A stretch of DNA of 64,000 nt from CAVSUZ01 sp963795415. GTDB taxonomy: Bacteria > Pseudomonadota > Alphaproteobacteria > Acetobacterales > Acetobacteraceae. The position numbers were made by a program, and so were the translations under genes. Shown one piece after another: positions 36,900-45,930 of the stretch. The stretch is taken from assembly GCA_963795415.1 (NCBI GenBank), contig CAWCHQ010000001.1, positions 1,178,001 through 1,242,000 of the forward strand. Direction: 5' to 3'. The notes below the pieces were generated by a model that worked only from the letters and a program-made list of their open reading frames with translations, was not told the origin of the DNA and did not search any database. The stretch's first letter is position 1, and every line of letters begins with the position of its first letter.

Positions 36900-39093
36900 G
36901 GCGCCAGCGCCGCAGCAGCAATGCATTGGTTATGACAGAGACGCTGCTCAGCGCCATGGCAGCGCCGGCCAGGACGGGGTTCAGGAAGCCGAGCGCCGCC
37001 AGCGGGATTCCGGCGATGTTGTAGATGAACGCCCAGCCCAGCCCCTGACGGATCTTGCGCCAGGTCCGCCGGGAGATATCGATGGCGTCTGCGACCAGGG
37101 CCGGATCGCCGCGCATCAGGGTCACACCTGCGGTGTGCATTGCCACGTCCGTGCCTGTGCCGAGGGCGATGCCGATATCGGCCGCAGCGAGCGCCGGAGC
37201 GTCGTTAATGCCGTCTCCCACCATGGCGACGACCTCTCCGTTGCGCCGGAGGCCGCTCAGAATCCCGGCCTTGCCATCGGGGAGAAGCCCCGCCGCGACG
37301 TCATCGATCCCGAGATTACGGGCGACCGCCTGAGCCGCGCCGATGCTGTCCCCGGTCAGCATGATGGTCCGGACCTTCTGGTCATGCAGTCTGTCGATGG
37401 CCGACCGGGCGTTCGCCTTGACCACGTCACCGAAGGCAATGAGGCCAAGCGTGCGGCGTCGCGGCGAGATCTCGACCAGAAAGGCGACGGTGTGGCCGCT
37501 GTTTTCCAGTTGCTCCGCGGCTTCGGCCAATGGGCCGGGGGCGACCTGGTGCTCCTCGATGAATTTGCGGGTGCCGAAGATCAGGCGGCGCCCGTCCACC
37601 TCGGCGGCGACACCCTTTCCGGGAAGCGCACGGAAGGAGCCGGCCGGTTTTTCCGGAACCCCTTCGTCCTGGGCACGAGTCCGGACGGCACGGGCCAGCG
37701 GGTGCTCGCTTCCGGCCTGCAGGGCAGAAGCGAGTCTCAGGACTTCGCCGGCATCCGCGCCTTGGGCCGGGATGATATCAGTGACCCTTGGGTGCCCCTC
37801 GGTGAGAGTCCCGGTCTTGTCGAAAGCGACCACGGTGACGGCATGCGCGCGCTCCAGAGCCTCGGCATCCTGGATCAGGATCCCGTGCCGGGCGGCAACG
37901 CCGGTGCCGGCCATGATCGCAGCGGGCGTGGCGAGGCCGAGCGCGCATGGGCAGGCGATGACCAGGACGGCGACGGCGTTCAATACTGCCGCGACCGCAT
38001 TTCCCGTCGCCAGCCACCAGCCGAAAAAGGTGAGAATGGCGATGGCCAGCACGACAGGCACGAAAATGGCGCTGATCCGGTCCACAAGACGCTGCACTGG
38101 CGCTTTGGAGGCCTGCGCACCTTCGACGAGCCGGATGATTTTGGCGAGCATGGTTTCCGCCCCAACGGCGGTGGTCGCGATGACCAGAATGCCGTCGGCG
38201 TTGATCGAACCGGCGCGGACCTTTCCGCCGGAGGCCTTGTCTGCCGGGATGCTCTCGCCGGTGAGCATGGATTCGTCCACCGATCCGGCGCCTTCGATCA
38301 CCATGCCATCGACAGGGATGCGTTCACCGGGGCGGATCACCACCACGTCCCCTACTGCGACCTGGGACAGCGGGATTTCGGCGTCCATGCCGTTCCGCCT
38401 GACGCGGGCGGTATCGGGACGCAGGCGCGTCAACGCCCGAATAGCCGAGGCGGCCTGCCGCTTGGCTCTGTTCTCCAGCCATTTCCCCAGGAGGATGAAA
38501 GTGATGAGGAGGGCGGAGGTCTCGAAATAGAGTGCGGGCTGCTGCCCTCGAGGGGTAGTCAGAAGCTGATAGACACTCAGTGCCCAGGCCGCGGAGGTGC
38601 CGAGGGCCACCAGCAAGTCCATGTTGCCGGAGAGGGTGCGGGCGGCTTTCCAGCCGGCGGCGTAGAAGCGCCAGCCCAGCCAGAACTGGACGACGGTCGC
38701 CAGGGCAAACTGCGTCCAACCGGGGACCATCCAGCGAAGGCCGGCGAGATGCGCGGCCATACCCGCCACCAGCGGGGCGGAGAGCAGGACGGCGGCGAGA
38801 AGGTGGATGAGATCAGAACGGGGTCGGGCGACGGGTTGCACTGCGGCCGTTACGAGGTTGGCTTCATAGCCCACCCGGCGGACCGCGCTGACGAGGGCCT
38901 CGATTGTGCCTTCGCCAACCGTGACCCTTGCCTGTTCCGAGGCGAGGTTGACCTCGGCCGAGATCACGCCCGGAACGCGGCGAAGCGCCTGCTCGACGCG
39001 GGCGGCGCAGGAGGCGCAGGTCATCCCTTCGATGCTGAGATCCAGGGGCGTGCCGGCCGTAAGCAGCGGCCCGGCCGGGGTGATCGCGTCCAT
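36853..39093 (-). CDS. copA: Copper-translocating P1B-type ATPase CopA
   Basis: A 746-residue P1B-ATPase. It has an N-terminal metal-binding domain with MTCASCAARVEQ, about eight membrane spans, the actuator TGES, the transmembrane CPC in VIACPCALGLATP, the phosphorylated Asp in FDKTGTLTEG, the SEHPLARAV HP motif and GDGINDAPAL. It exports Cu+ from the cytosol. It is followed by the CueR-like gene and flavoprotein on the same strand. The last ten or so codons (AERFGSAPIR) are encoded by repeat C, an odd acquired tail. Confidence 0.95.
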   Translation of the reverse strand: MDAITPAGPLLTAGTPLDLSIEGMTCASCAARVEQALRRVPGVISAEVNLASEQARVTVGEGTIEALVSAVRRVGYEANLVTAAVQPVARPRSDLIHLLAAVLLSAPLVAGMAAHLAGLRWMVPGWTQFALATVVQFWLGWRFYAAGWKAARTLSGNMDLLVALGTSAAWALSVYQLLTTPRGQQPALYFETSALLITFILLGKWLENRAKRQAASAIRALTRLRPDTARVRRNGMDAEIPLSQVAVGDVVVIRPGERIPVDGMVIEGAGSVDESMLTGESIPADKASGGKVRAGSINADGILVIATTAVGAETMLAKIIRLVEGAQASKAPVQRLVDRISAIFVPVVLAIAILTFFGWWLATGNAVAAVLNAVAVLVIACPCALGLATPAAIMAGTGVAARHGILIQDAEALERAHAVTVVAFDKTGTLTEGHPRVTDIIPAQGADAGEVLRLASALQAGSEHPLARAVRTRAQDEGVPEKPAGSFRALPGKGVAAEVDGRRLIFGTRKFIEEHQVAPGPLAEAAEQLENSGHTVAFLVEISPRRRTLGLIAFGDVVKANARSAIDRLHDQKVRTIMLTGDSIGAAQAVARNLGIDDVAAGLLPDGKAGILSGLRRNGEVVAMVGDGINDAPALAAADIGIALGTGTDVAMHTAGVTLMRGDPALVADAIDISRRTWRKIRQGLGWAFIYNIAGIPLAALGFLNPVLAGAAMALSSVSVITNALLLRRWRPKHHPAERFGSAPIR

Positions 39094-39196
39094 TCTATGT
39101 CCGGTCCTGTCCAGCAGGCGGCGGATGTGGTGCTTACCAACATGGGAAGGTCAAGCGCAGGAAATAGGGGGGGCGATTAGCCGGAATGGCTGGCTG

Positions 39197-39844
39197 GTGA
39201 TCCTCTCCTGGGTTTCGGTCCTGTCGGGGCTGGGGACCGCGGCGGGGATTGCGGCGGATGTGAAATCTCGTCCGCAGCGGATGGGGATCATGAATGTCGT
39301 CTGGCCGGTGAGCGGGCTTTACACCCCGGGGTTTGGCTATTTGTTGTATCTGCTGCTGGGACGGGCCCGGGACGCGCCGGGGACCGAGGAAGAGACGCCG
39401 TTCGGGAAATCCGTTTTTCTGTCAGCGACCCATTGCGGCAGCGGGTGCGTGCTGGGCGATGTCATTGGCGCGCCGATCGTGTTTGCGGCGGGCTGGACGG
39501 TTTTTGGGCAGCGGTTATTTGCGGATTACGTGACGGAGTTCATAATCGCTTATATTTTCGGCATAGCGTTCCAGTATTTCCCGGTCCGGGTCATGCGTGA
39601 CCTCTCGCCCGGCGAGGCGGTGCGGGATGCGGTGAAAGCGGACAGTTTTTCACTGATCGCCTTCGAGGTGGGGATGTTCGGCTGGATGGCGCTGGTGGTC
39701 GTTGTGCTGCTAGCGGGTCGGGCGCCGGAACCTTCCACGATAGTGTTCTGGTTCATGATGCAGATCGGCATGGTGCTGGGCTTTTGCACGACCTACCCGG
39801 CCAATGCGCTGCTTATCCGGGCGGGTATCAAAGGCGGCATGTGA
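39197..39844 (+). CDS. DUF4396-domain membrane protein
   Basis: About 215 residues with four membrane spans. Family features are RMGIMNVVWPVSGLY, the conserved SATHCGSGCVLGD and a C-terminal DUF4396 helix pair. The function is unknown; the His/Cys motif suggests metal handling, which suits the copper neighbourhood. The start is uncertain: GTG 39197 is the first good in-frame start, while an ATG at 39186 is out of frame by one base. It is divergent from copA. Confidence 0.7.
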   Translation: MILSWVSVLSGLGTAAGIAADVKSRPQRMGIMNVVWPVSGLYTPGFGYLLYLLLGRARDAPGTEEETPFGKSVFLSATHCGSGCVLGDVIGAPIVFAAGWTVFGQRLFADYVTEFIIAYIFGIAFQYFPVRVMRDLSPGEAVRDAVKADSFSLIAFEVGMFGWMALVVVVLLAGRAPEPSTIVFWFMMQIGMVLGFCTTYPANALLIRAGIKGGM

Positions 39845-39870
39845 GAGGTGGGGCGTTAAGTTTGGACCCC

Positions 39871-39935
39871 TCCCCTGCCCCCTCGGGTCCGGCCTCCGGC
39901 GGGCCCGAGGGCAAACCTCCCGCAAGGGGAGGCGG
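39871..39935. terminator. Two stem-loops between convergent genes
   Basis: CCCTCGGG (39880-39887) pairs with CCCGAGGG (39904-39911), and a following CCTCCC/GGGGAGG stem adds a second hairpin. They lie between the stops at 39844 (+) and 39958 (-), so a bidirectional terminator is likely, although no long T tract follows. Confidence 0.4.
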
Positions 39936-39957
39936 AAGTTTGGGCAGTTGGTGGGGA

Positions 39958-40428
39958 CTATTTCATTCGAATCTCTACGGCGTCGCCACCGAGGCTCAGC
40001 ATGAGGCCCTCGCGTTTGGCGTGCACGTGCATGATGACGCCGGGATCGTTCTGCAGCCACAGATCGCCGCCGCTTTTGTTTCCGAGGGCATAGCCGTAGC
40101 GGGCCTGGACGTAGGTGCCGGGGAATTGCGAGATATTGGCAAGCTTATAGACCTCGCCGGTGGCATCGAGCGTGGAAGCGCCTATGCCACCGATGCCCAG
40201 CCCGGCGACGATGAATGGGTATTGCCGGCCCTGGTAGAAAAGGGTGCCGCTGCCTCCGCCTCCACTACCGATAAAAGCGGCCTGGACCTGGTGCATCTCC
40301 ACCGAGGCGTCGGGGGTCAGTCCTGCGACGGCCTCGGGCCCGACCTTGACCGAGCTGGTGCAGGCGGCGACAGCCAGCGACAGGAGGGCGGCGGCGAGTA
40401 GAGAGCCGATGCGGAAATAGCTGGTCAT
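39958..40428 (-). CDS. Lipoprotein of unknown function
   Basis: A 156-residue protein with a lipoprotein signal (MTSYFRIGSLLAAALLSLAV, lipid-modified Cys at about residue 23). The mature domain is Gly-rich with SGTLFYQGRQYPFIVAGLGI, a GASTLDATGEVYKLANI segment and GTYVQARYGYALGNKSGG. It resembles uncharacterised exported proteins of proteobacteria but I cannot name the family. The start at ATG 40428 was chosen for the signal peptide. A four-unit 33-bp repeat array lies upstream. Confidence 0.7.
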   Translation of the reverse strand: MTSYFRIGSLLAAALLSLAVAACTSSVKVGPEAVAGLTPDASVEMHQVQAAFIGSGGGGSGTLFYQGRQYPFIVAGLGIGGIGASTLDATGEVYKLANISQFPGTYVQARYGYALGNKSGGDLWLQNDPGVIMHVHAKREGLMLSLGGDAVEIRMK

Positions 40429-40509
40429 TGGGGGCGCCCTTGATGTGACGCCGAGCGGCTCCACGTTGGCAGAGTTGTCCGGGGCGGGGTTAAATTAGTG
40501 CCCAACCGG

Positions 40510-40640
40510 TTTGTACAAAAGGCCGGTTTTGCGTTCGGCATTATGTACAAACCACCGGTTTTCAGGGCTTGCAAATTGTACAAAAGCCGGTTTTGGGGGC
40601 CTTGCGTTTCGTACAAACCTCCGTTCGGGACGTCTCCAGT
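40510..40640. repeat. Four-unit 32-33 bp degenerate tandem repeat
   Basis: GTACAAA occurs at 40513, 40545, 40578 and 40611, each followed by a CCGGTTTT- or CCGTTCGG-like block and then a GC-rich block. The 32-33 base period is close to three helical turns. It lies about 80-210 bases upstream of the lipoprotein start at 40428 and downstream of the gene at 40672. Because the period is near a multiple of three, short open frames in it encode YKPPVF-like repeats; I do not call these genes. Confidence 0.7.
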
Positions 40641-40671
40641 TGGTACCGAATGCCATTTCGTTGCCTATACG

Positions 40672-41466
40672 TTATGGTTCCGCGTTCAGGCGGACACGAG
40701 AACCGACGCTGCCGAGCAGGGAAATCGCGCGGCGCATGGGCAGATCGGACAAGTGCATGACGCCGCCGTAGGGGTTGTTGAGTTGCAGGATCAGGAAGAC
40801 AGCGGCGGCGACGGAGGCGGCACCGATCAGCAACGCCGCGGCGACAGTTGCGTGAAAGCGCGACAATAGCCCGAACCCAAGGAACAGCATGGAGATCCAG
40901 CCGACGAGCACGGCGAGGAAGGGCCAGGGAATGGAGCCGCCGGCAGTTTCCAGCATGAGCACCCGGGTCTGGGCGAGGTTCAGCCCCAGATCGAGGGCCT
41001 GGTTGCGGGCAAATTGCTGGAAATCGGTCTTCGGGGACAGGGCCCGAAGCGCGCCGGCGAGTTTATCGGCCCCGGCCTGAACGTCCTGGGCTGCGAGATT
41101 GGCACCCCCGAGACCATTGCTGGACCAAATGCGGTCATGTGCGGTGACAATCACTTCGCGCAGCACCATACGGGCTTGCTGCGCGTCGGGACCATATCCC
41201 TGAAGAATGCGATCCAACTGCACCACGTCGACTGCGAGTTTTTGCAGCTGGGCTTCCTGCGCGTTGTAGGAGCTACTCGCCGAGGCGATGAGAAGGCTGA
41301 GAACCAGCGCGGAGATCGTGGCAATAAGTCCAATCACCAGCTTGACGACGTCCCTCGATTCGCTGTCGAGGTGATGTTCCGGCAGCAATTTGCGAAGCGT
41401 TGCGCCGAACAGAGAAGCGGCGGCGGTAGAGCCGAACACGATCAGGGAGATGGCGAGGGCGCTCAA
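40672..41466 (-). CDS. DUF4239-like (bestrophin-like) membrane protein
   Basis: About 264 residues with two N-terminal and two C-terminal membrane spans around a soluble helical middle (DSESRDVVKLVIGLIATISA, QLQKLAVDVVQLDRILQGYG). This fits the DUF4239 family, distantly related to bestrophin-type channels. The start is doubtful: TTG 41466 is in frame but has no clear ribosome site, and an ATG at about 41503 is in another frame, so a one-base error may hide the true N-terminus. The function is unknown. Confidence 0.65.
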   Translation of the reverse strand: MSALAISLIVFGSTAAASLFGATLRKLLPEHHLDSESRDVVKLVIGLIATISALVLSLLIASASSSYNAQEAQLQKLAVDVVQLDRILQGYGPDAQQARMVLREVIVTAHDRIWSSNGLGGANLAAQDVQAGADKLAGALRALSPKTDFQQFARNQALDLGLNLAQTRVLMLETAGGSIPWPFLAVLVGWISMLFLGFGLLSRFHATVAAALLIGAASVAAAVFLILQLNNPYGGVMHLSDLPMRRAISLLGSVGSRVRLNAEP

Positions 41467-41522
41467 TACGGTTTGCTGAGCCCGGGGAGGGTGGTTGTTG
41501 CCATCGTGATTTTTCGCTGCGG

Positions 41523-41760
41523 TCAGGGCGACGGGACGACCTGGTAGTAGATGCCGTTTGCACCGTATGCCGGTACAAGCCACATCGAACCGCAACTATA
41601 CTCGCGTGGCAAGGGGCTATGGATGTACCCGGCGGGCAGCGCCGCATAGGCGACCGGCAGGGGCGCTACGGCCGCGGCGCCGCTGCTGCAGGAGCCGCCG
41701 TAGCAATTCACGGTTGTGGGCTGATGACCTGTACGACGTTGTGGTGGTCCCGCAATACCC
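41523..41760 (-). pseudogene. Remnant of a small exported Gly/Tyr-rich protein
   Basis: The C-terminal part reads VNCYGGSCSSGAAAV and EYSCGSMWLVPAYGANGIYY to a stop at 41523, resembling small exported proteins with conserved cysteines. No signal peptide or plausible start exists; the upstream sequence is rearranged with the DUF2092-like pseudogene. I regard it as a decayed 3' fragment. Confidence 0.45.
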
Positions 41761-42258
41761 CGTATGGCGTCAGTCAAAAGTAATCGGCGGAACGACAACC
41801 GATATGACCGCCGTCGCAGGGGATGACGTGTAGACTATGGATCGGCGTAGAAGGCCGAGTTGATGCCGTCTTCCTCGAACACCGCGCATGGTTTCGAGAA
41901 GACTACGTCGGCGAATGGGAAGTAGATGGCGGCTGTTTCCCAGGCCGCGTCGATTCATCTGGTCGATGGTGGGGGGAGCGTCGGCAACAGCGACCAGTAA
42001 CGTGGTTGAGCGTCGAATAAAACAGCGGCGACCATTTCGCCCGGCGCGTTCGTAGGTGTTGAGCGCGTCGAAGGACATGGCCTTGGCGCCGGCGAGAACC
42101 TCGCATCCGGCTTTGAGGATATCTACCGCTTTTTGTTTGATGGCCGGCGGTTGAGCAGGAGCAGGCGGGGTTTGCTGCGCGTGCGCGTGGTGGACCGATG
42201 CCAACAAGCCGATGAGTGTGGCCAGGATCGGGAGATTGCGCCGCTTCGAGGATTTCAT
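41761..42258 (-). pseudogene. DUF2092-like exported protein, multiply broken
   Basis: It starts cleanly (ATG 42258, GGAGAG upstream, signal peptide to about VHHAHAQ) and reads AIKQKAVDILKAGCEVLAG and MSFDALNTYERAGRNG. A frame slip follows (the other frame gives PLFYSTLNHVT), then an apparent deletion to LVAVADAPPTIDQM, an extra A (AA for A), then IDAAWETAAIYFPFADVVF to FYADP and TAG. Beyond this the expected middle of the protein appears to lie on the opposite strand. At least four independent lesions mean it is truly dead. Confidence 0.65.
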
Positions 42259-42376
42259 CTGTCTCTCTCCTCTCCGCGCAGTTTGTCTACGCGGCCGTGA
42301 AAATACCCTCGAGCGGGAGGGAGCGGCTATGCGATTTTGGCAAGTTCCGGATGCGGGTTGCGGATTGCTGATAGTG

Positions 42377-43291
42377 TCAAAAAACGAACGCGATCTGTGT
42401 CCGCAGCTGCCAGGTTGCCCCATATTGCGGTCGCACTGCGTTGTAATAGGCGCCGACGAGCAGGTTTACGGGCAGCTTGCCGCCGAGCTTGACAAGCCGG
42501 CCGAACTGGCCGCCGATGGGTAGCGTCCATTTCTCGCCGCCGGAGAGCCAGTTAGCCGTGATGATTGGCACACTGCCGATAAACCAGCCGCCCCTGAAGT
42601 TGTAGTTCAGGAAGGGATTGAGGGTAAACAGGCTGTATCTCGTTCCCCCTGCTCCGCTTGTGCCGCCGAGCGAGAAGACGTTGTTGATCAGCACGCCACC
42701 GACCCAGGGACTAGCGAGCTTGACAATCACGAAGGCGGGGCCAGCTCCCCAGACATTAGAGCCCAGTGTTTTGTTGGTTATTGTCGGCAATTCAACGATC
42801 GGGCCGGCGCCCCAAAGCCATCCGTTGACGGGTTTGCTGGGTGCGAGAAAGGCGGTGAAGGTCGTGGGGCCGAGGCCGAACGGCACGCTGGGCGCGGGCT
42901 GATTGGAAGGGCTCCAGATCAGTGGCAGGATCGTGCGGGTGATAATGGTCCAGTCAGGCGTTATGTGAAACGGGATGACCGGCTGGATATTCAGGATATC
43001 CTGCGTTCCTTTGTGAGGCCCGACGTTAAAGTTGGTGTTGTTCTGGAACGGGACGCTGATCAGGTCACCAACAGGGTTTTGCAGCTTTTCGGCAAGCGCA
43101 CTGGCATCCTGGCTGACCCCGCCTGGGGGCGGGACGTTCACCCTGACTTCGGGGGCGGCGGTTGAGGGTGCAGGCTGGGCCATCACCGGGGCGGCAGATG
43201 CGAGGACGGTCAGCAGCGCCACACAAGCGCCCGCGAATCCCGGCGATGGTTCTTTTTTCAGGTTACGTATCCGCGTGTAATCGTTGTCCAT
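42377..43291 (-). CDS. Outer-membrane-like exported protein
   Basis: A 304-residue protein with a signal region (about residues 1-38, ending VMAQP). The mature part has alternating amphipathic strands with many aromatic residues (FNVGPHKGTQDILNIQPVIP, GWLWGAGPIVELPTI, GGWFIGSVPIITANW) and ends in QIAFVF, an outer-membrane-type terminal Phe. It resembles the neuromedin-U-like/'transporter' family of putative beta-barrels. The start at ATG 43291 follows AGGAG. The cargo is unknown. Confidence 0.75.
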   Translation of the reverse strand: MDNDYTRIRNLKKEPSPGFAGACVALLTVLASAAPVMAQPAPSTAAPEVRVNVPPPGGVSQDASALAEKLQNPVGDLISVPFQNNTNFNVGPHKGTQDILNIQPVIPFHITPDWTIITRTILPLIWSPSNQPAPSVPFGLGPTTFTAFLAPSKPVNGWLWGAGPIVELPTITNKTLGSNVWGAGPAFVIVKLASPWVGGVLINNVFSLGGTSGAGGTRYSLFTLNPFLNYNFRGGWFIGSVPIITANWLSGGEKWTLPIGGQFGRLVKLGGKLPVNLLVGAYYNAVRPQYGATWQLRTQIAFVF

Positions 43292-43499
43292 CGGCTGCAA
43301 ACTCCTCTGGAGTTGCGCGGCTTTGGCTGCGCGCCGGGCGAAACATAGCTGGCCGGAGATGGGCGGCCCATGCAATTGCGGCAGACAGTAGGCGGTCGTG
43401 CCGGTTACCGGTGGTTTGCCATTTACGCATAGTATTTCGAGCTGCGCAGGCTGAACCTTGACGGCCATAATGCGCAGGCTTCAGGTGGGAGTGACTGCG

Positions 43500-43841
43500 A
43501 TGAGGGTGCATGGTTCAATGATGGTCGCGGCGATCGGTGTGCTCGCCGCGATTACGGGCTGCGGCAATAGTGAGGTTCGCGGCGGCCTGGCGGCGCCCCC
43601 GCCTTCTCTCAGCGCACCGGCAAGGCCGAACTCACCGCGCACCGCCATCGCTCCTGCGTCTGCCAACACCAACGTCCCCAGTGTCAATAACGCCGCCCCG
43701 CCGCCAGCTCCCGAGATGAGCTCCCGTTTTCCCCGGGTGGTGCCTGTAACACCCGGAGCGGGGGATATCCTCGGGACCCAACCCTACAGCAATCTTGGCG
43801 GGCCGCCTCAGTTGCCAGGCGGCCCCTCGGGTATTCCTTAA
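43500..43841 (+). CDS. Proline-rich small lipoprotein
   Basis: A 113-residue protein starting MRVHGSMMVAAIGVLAAITGC, a lipoprotein signal with the modified Cys near residue 21. The mature part is almost entirely Pro/Ala/Ser/Asn-rich and likely unstructured. It is preceded by GGGAG at good distance. It is divergent from the beta-barrel-like gene and converges on the DUF1254 gene. No family recognised. Confidence 0.6.
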   Translation: MRVHGSMMVAAIGVLAAITGCGNSEVRGGLAAPPPSLSAPARPNSPRTAIAPASANTNVPSVNNAAPPPAPEMSSRFPRVVPVTPGAGDILGTQPYSNLGGPPQLPGGPSGIP

Positions 43842-43854
43842 CGAGAGGTGACCT

Positions 43855-45335
43855 CTACTGGGCCTGGAGCGCGGCCGGCTCTCCTGCCCTTGCGACCGGC
43901 GGGGATTCCGAATTCCGGTCAGAACCGGGGATTGAGGCGCGTAAAGCCGCATTGTGAGATTGAATAAGCCCTTGGGGGTGGGCAGCCAGTTCGCTTGCTT
44001 ATCCGGTCCGGGATTTTCGTTCTGGAAATAGAGATCGAGCGACCCGTCGGAGTTGAAATCGAATGGCATCCAGCTGCTCACGGCGAACCGGTTGAGCGCG
44101 TTCGCTACCTGGTATCCCTGCTCATCATAGAGCGTCACTGACCAGAAGGCCGAGACGGGTGGCAAGGCGTCCTTTTCGAAGTGCAGGATATATTTGTTTG
44201 CGCCATCCAGCGGCTTGCCGGTTTCGTCGCCAAGGTTGACGGGATAGACTGCGTCCTCTGGCAGGTTCGCGCCGAGGCCGTATTGGGCGACGATGGCGCG
44301 CTTGAGATAATAATTTCCATAGACGCCCATTGTGTCCGTGTTCATGGACCAGTTGTTCACGACACGGGCGAGCGTATTGAGTTTCCAGGCCATGAGTTTC
44401 TGAGCGTCCCGGGGCACGCTCTGCAGTGCCTGTTTTGCGGCCGGATGGGCTTTTTCGATGTCGAAGCTTTGTCCGGGTTCAAGACCGACGCGCCGCATCA
44501 GAGCGATGATCGGCTGATCCGTAATATGCGGCGGCTGAAGCTTCATGATTTCGGCGGCATAGGAGAAGAACTTGCCGGCCGACATCGAGTCCACCTGGGC
44601 CTTTGGCGGTGTTTTCATATCCACGCCTGGGTCGATCTCTCCGGTGATGGGCTCGACCGGCTTACCCCAGCGAGATAGCGGCGTGATCTTATAGCCGGCC
44701 TGGATTTGGTGGACGGCGTCGTAATCGGCGGGCCCATCGGTCTTGGTACGGCCGATGATCCAGACGTAAGGCGTGGGGGCATCGATCCGGTCAACACCGG
44801 CCGGCAGGGTTCCGGTCCAGCCCGGGGGGACGACCGCCCAACTATGCGCCGCGGTTCCGGTGGTGCGCCATCCCGGTGAAGCGAAGACATCGGTCCACAT
44901 GTCCAACATGGGGAGAAGATAGTAACGGCCGTTCGTGTCGGGCGCCGAGACAATCATCGGCTCCTTTGTGAGGTCGAGCCAGGCGCTGGAATAGAGCGTA
45001 TCAAAGTTGGGCCGGACGACCACCTTCATATCCGCCGTGGGGAACGCCGGAACATTTGCGAAGGAGTTCGTCGGCGCATTGATCGCTGCGGGATGCTCGA
45101 CATTGGTGAGCTGCCGCCGGGTAATGTCCATCGTGACCAGAGGATAGAGATAAAGATAGGCCTGAACGCCGACGGCGTGAGCCTCCTCCGCGGTGATAGG
45201 CTCGGCGGCAGGAGCTGGATAGATGGTTGCCGAGGTCATGATCGCCGCGATAACCGCTGCCCGAAGGGCCAGGACAGCCAGCTGCCGGCGCCGGAGGATA
45301 ATCCCGGTTCCGTATGAGACTTCAATCATTTGCAT
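43855..45335 (-). CDS. DUF1254/DUF1214-domain exported protein (3' end frameshifted)
   Basis: About 493 residues. A signal region (to about APAAEP) is followed by the DUF1254 part (GVQAYLYLYPLVTMDITRRQ, VVRPNFDTLYSSAWLDL) and the DUF1214 part (LPPVSAFWSVTLYDEQGYQ, SSWMPFDFNSDGSLDLYFQ). The frame as written runs on to 43632 through an unlikely Arg-rich tail that overlaps the convergent lipoprotein. One added G in the GGGG at 43901-43904 gives NPPPVARAGEPAALQAQ and a stop at 43855, which removes the overlap. The ATG at 45335 has GGAG upstream. Confidence 0.83.
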
Positions 45336-45427
45336 AGAAATGTCTCCAGTTCGGGTGGTCTTTATCAGAGCACGGGCGACCCAGTCACCTTATGTTTCCA
45401 TAATCTTGCGGAATTTGGTTACTCGTG

Positions 45428-45519
45428 GTTTGGCGCGCGGCCGCCCCGCCAACCCGCGCGCGATACCGGGCGGTGAAAGCGTTGGAAGCGTCAACGCCTT
45501 CGCCGCATGATATGATATC
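45428..45519. repeat. Dispersed hairpin repeat, family B, copy 2
   Basis: TGGCGCGCGGCCGCCCCGCC onward, with the inner hairpin GCGGTGAAAGCGTTG / CAACGCCTTCGCCGC. It matches copy 1 at 31410-31500 in the first 35 bases and in the layout of the hairpin. Confidence 0.65.
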
Positions 45520-45527
45520 CTATTGAT

Positions 45528-45570
45528 TTCGCGCGCGGCCGCCCCACCAACCCCACGCGCATACCAGACG
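45528..45570. repeat. Dispersed hairpin repeat, family B, copy 3 (partial)
   Basis: TTCGCGCGCGGCCGCCCCAC followed by CAACCCCACGCGCATACCAG; only the first half of the unit is kept. It directly follows copy 2 in the same orientation. Confidence 0.55.
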
Positions 45571-45685
45571 CCGTTAAGGCCGACTCATCGATACGGCGGG
45601 TACCATGGATTCCCGCCTTCGCGGGAATGACGGGTGGGTGCGGCTGGGCACGGAGCGCCACGGACCCGCGTAATATGCAGCAGCA

Positions 45686-45930
45686 TCACCGACTCGCCGC
45701 ATTGTCCCGATGAGCCTGCATTAGTTTCATTTTGTCGGCTTCGGTCAGTACCGGCGGTTCAACGCGCAGGACCAGTTTCCTCCCATGTCACGTCCTTCGC
45801 TGGTTTGAGGTTGGTCGGCCCTGCCGCATCCCAGGGCGGGCGTGTCACCTTCCTGCTCGCCCGCCGGCAGGGACGCCATGCATTCCGGCAACAAGATGAC
45901 GGCCGGGCTGAAACTGCTTGTCAGCCCGGT
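45686..45930 (-). pseudogene. Unrecognised gene remnant
   Basis: Two adjoining frames give protein-like text: PPWDAAGPTNLKPAKDVTWE, then, after removal of one A near 45777, LVLRVEPPVLTEADKMKLMQ and AHRDNAASR to a stop at 45686. Codon use looks genuine but no start is present and I do not recognise the family. It may be the 3' end of a lost gene. Confidence 0.3.

Larger units (their letters stand above)
45336..45685. other. Non-coding spacer with repeat B copies
   Basis: Upstream region of the DUF1254 gene. It contains repeat B copies 2 and 3 and a TATGATATCCTAT-type AT-rich patch between them. No gene can be supported; the remainder shows no clear structure. Confidence 0.6.

Noticed and set aside
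36889..39180. Plus-strand open frame of 763 codons
   Set aside because: Antisense to copA, with high-GC composition and no domain pattern.
40510..40640. CRISPR array
   Set aside because: Only four degenerate units of 32-33 bases without a repeat-spacer division, and no cas genes.
40498..40869. Small proteins with YKPPVF-like repeats in the 33-bp array
   Set aside because: Several frames give similar text because the period is near 33; no ribosome site or family support.
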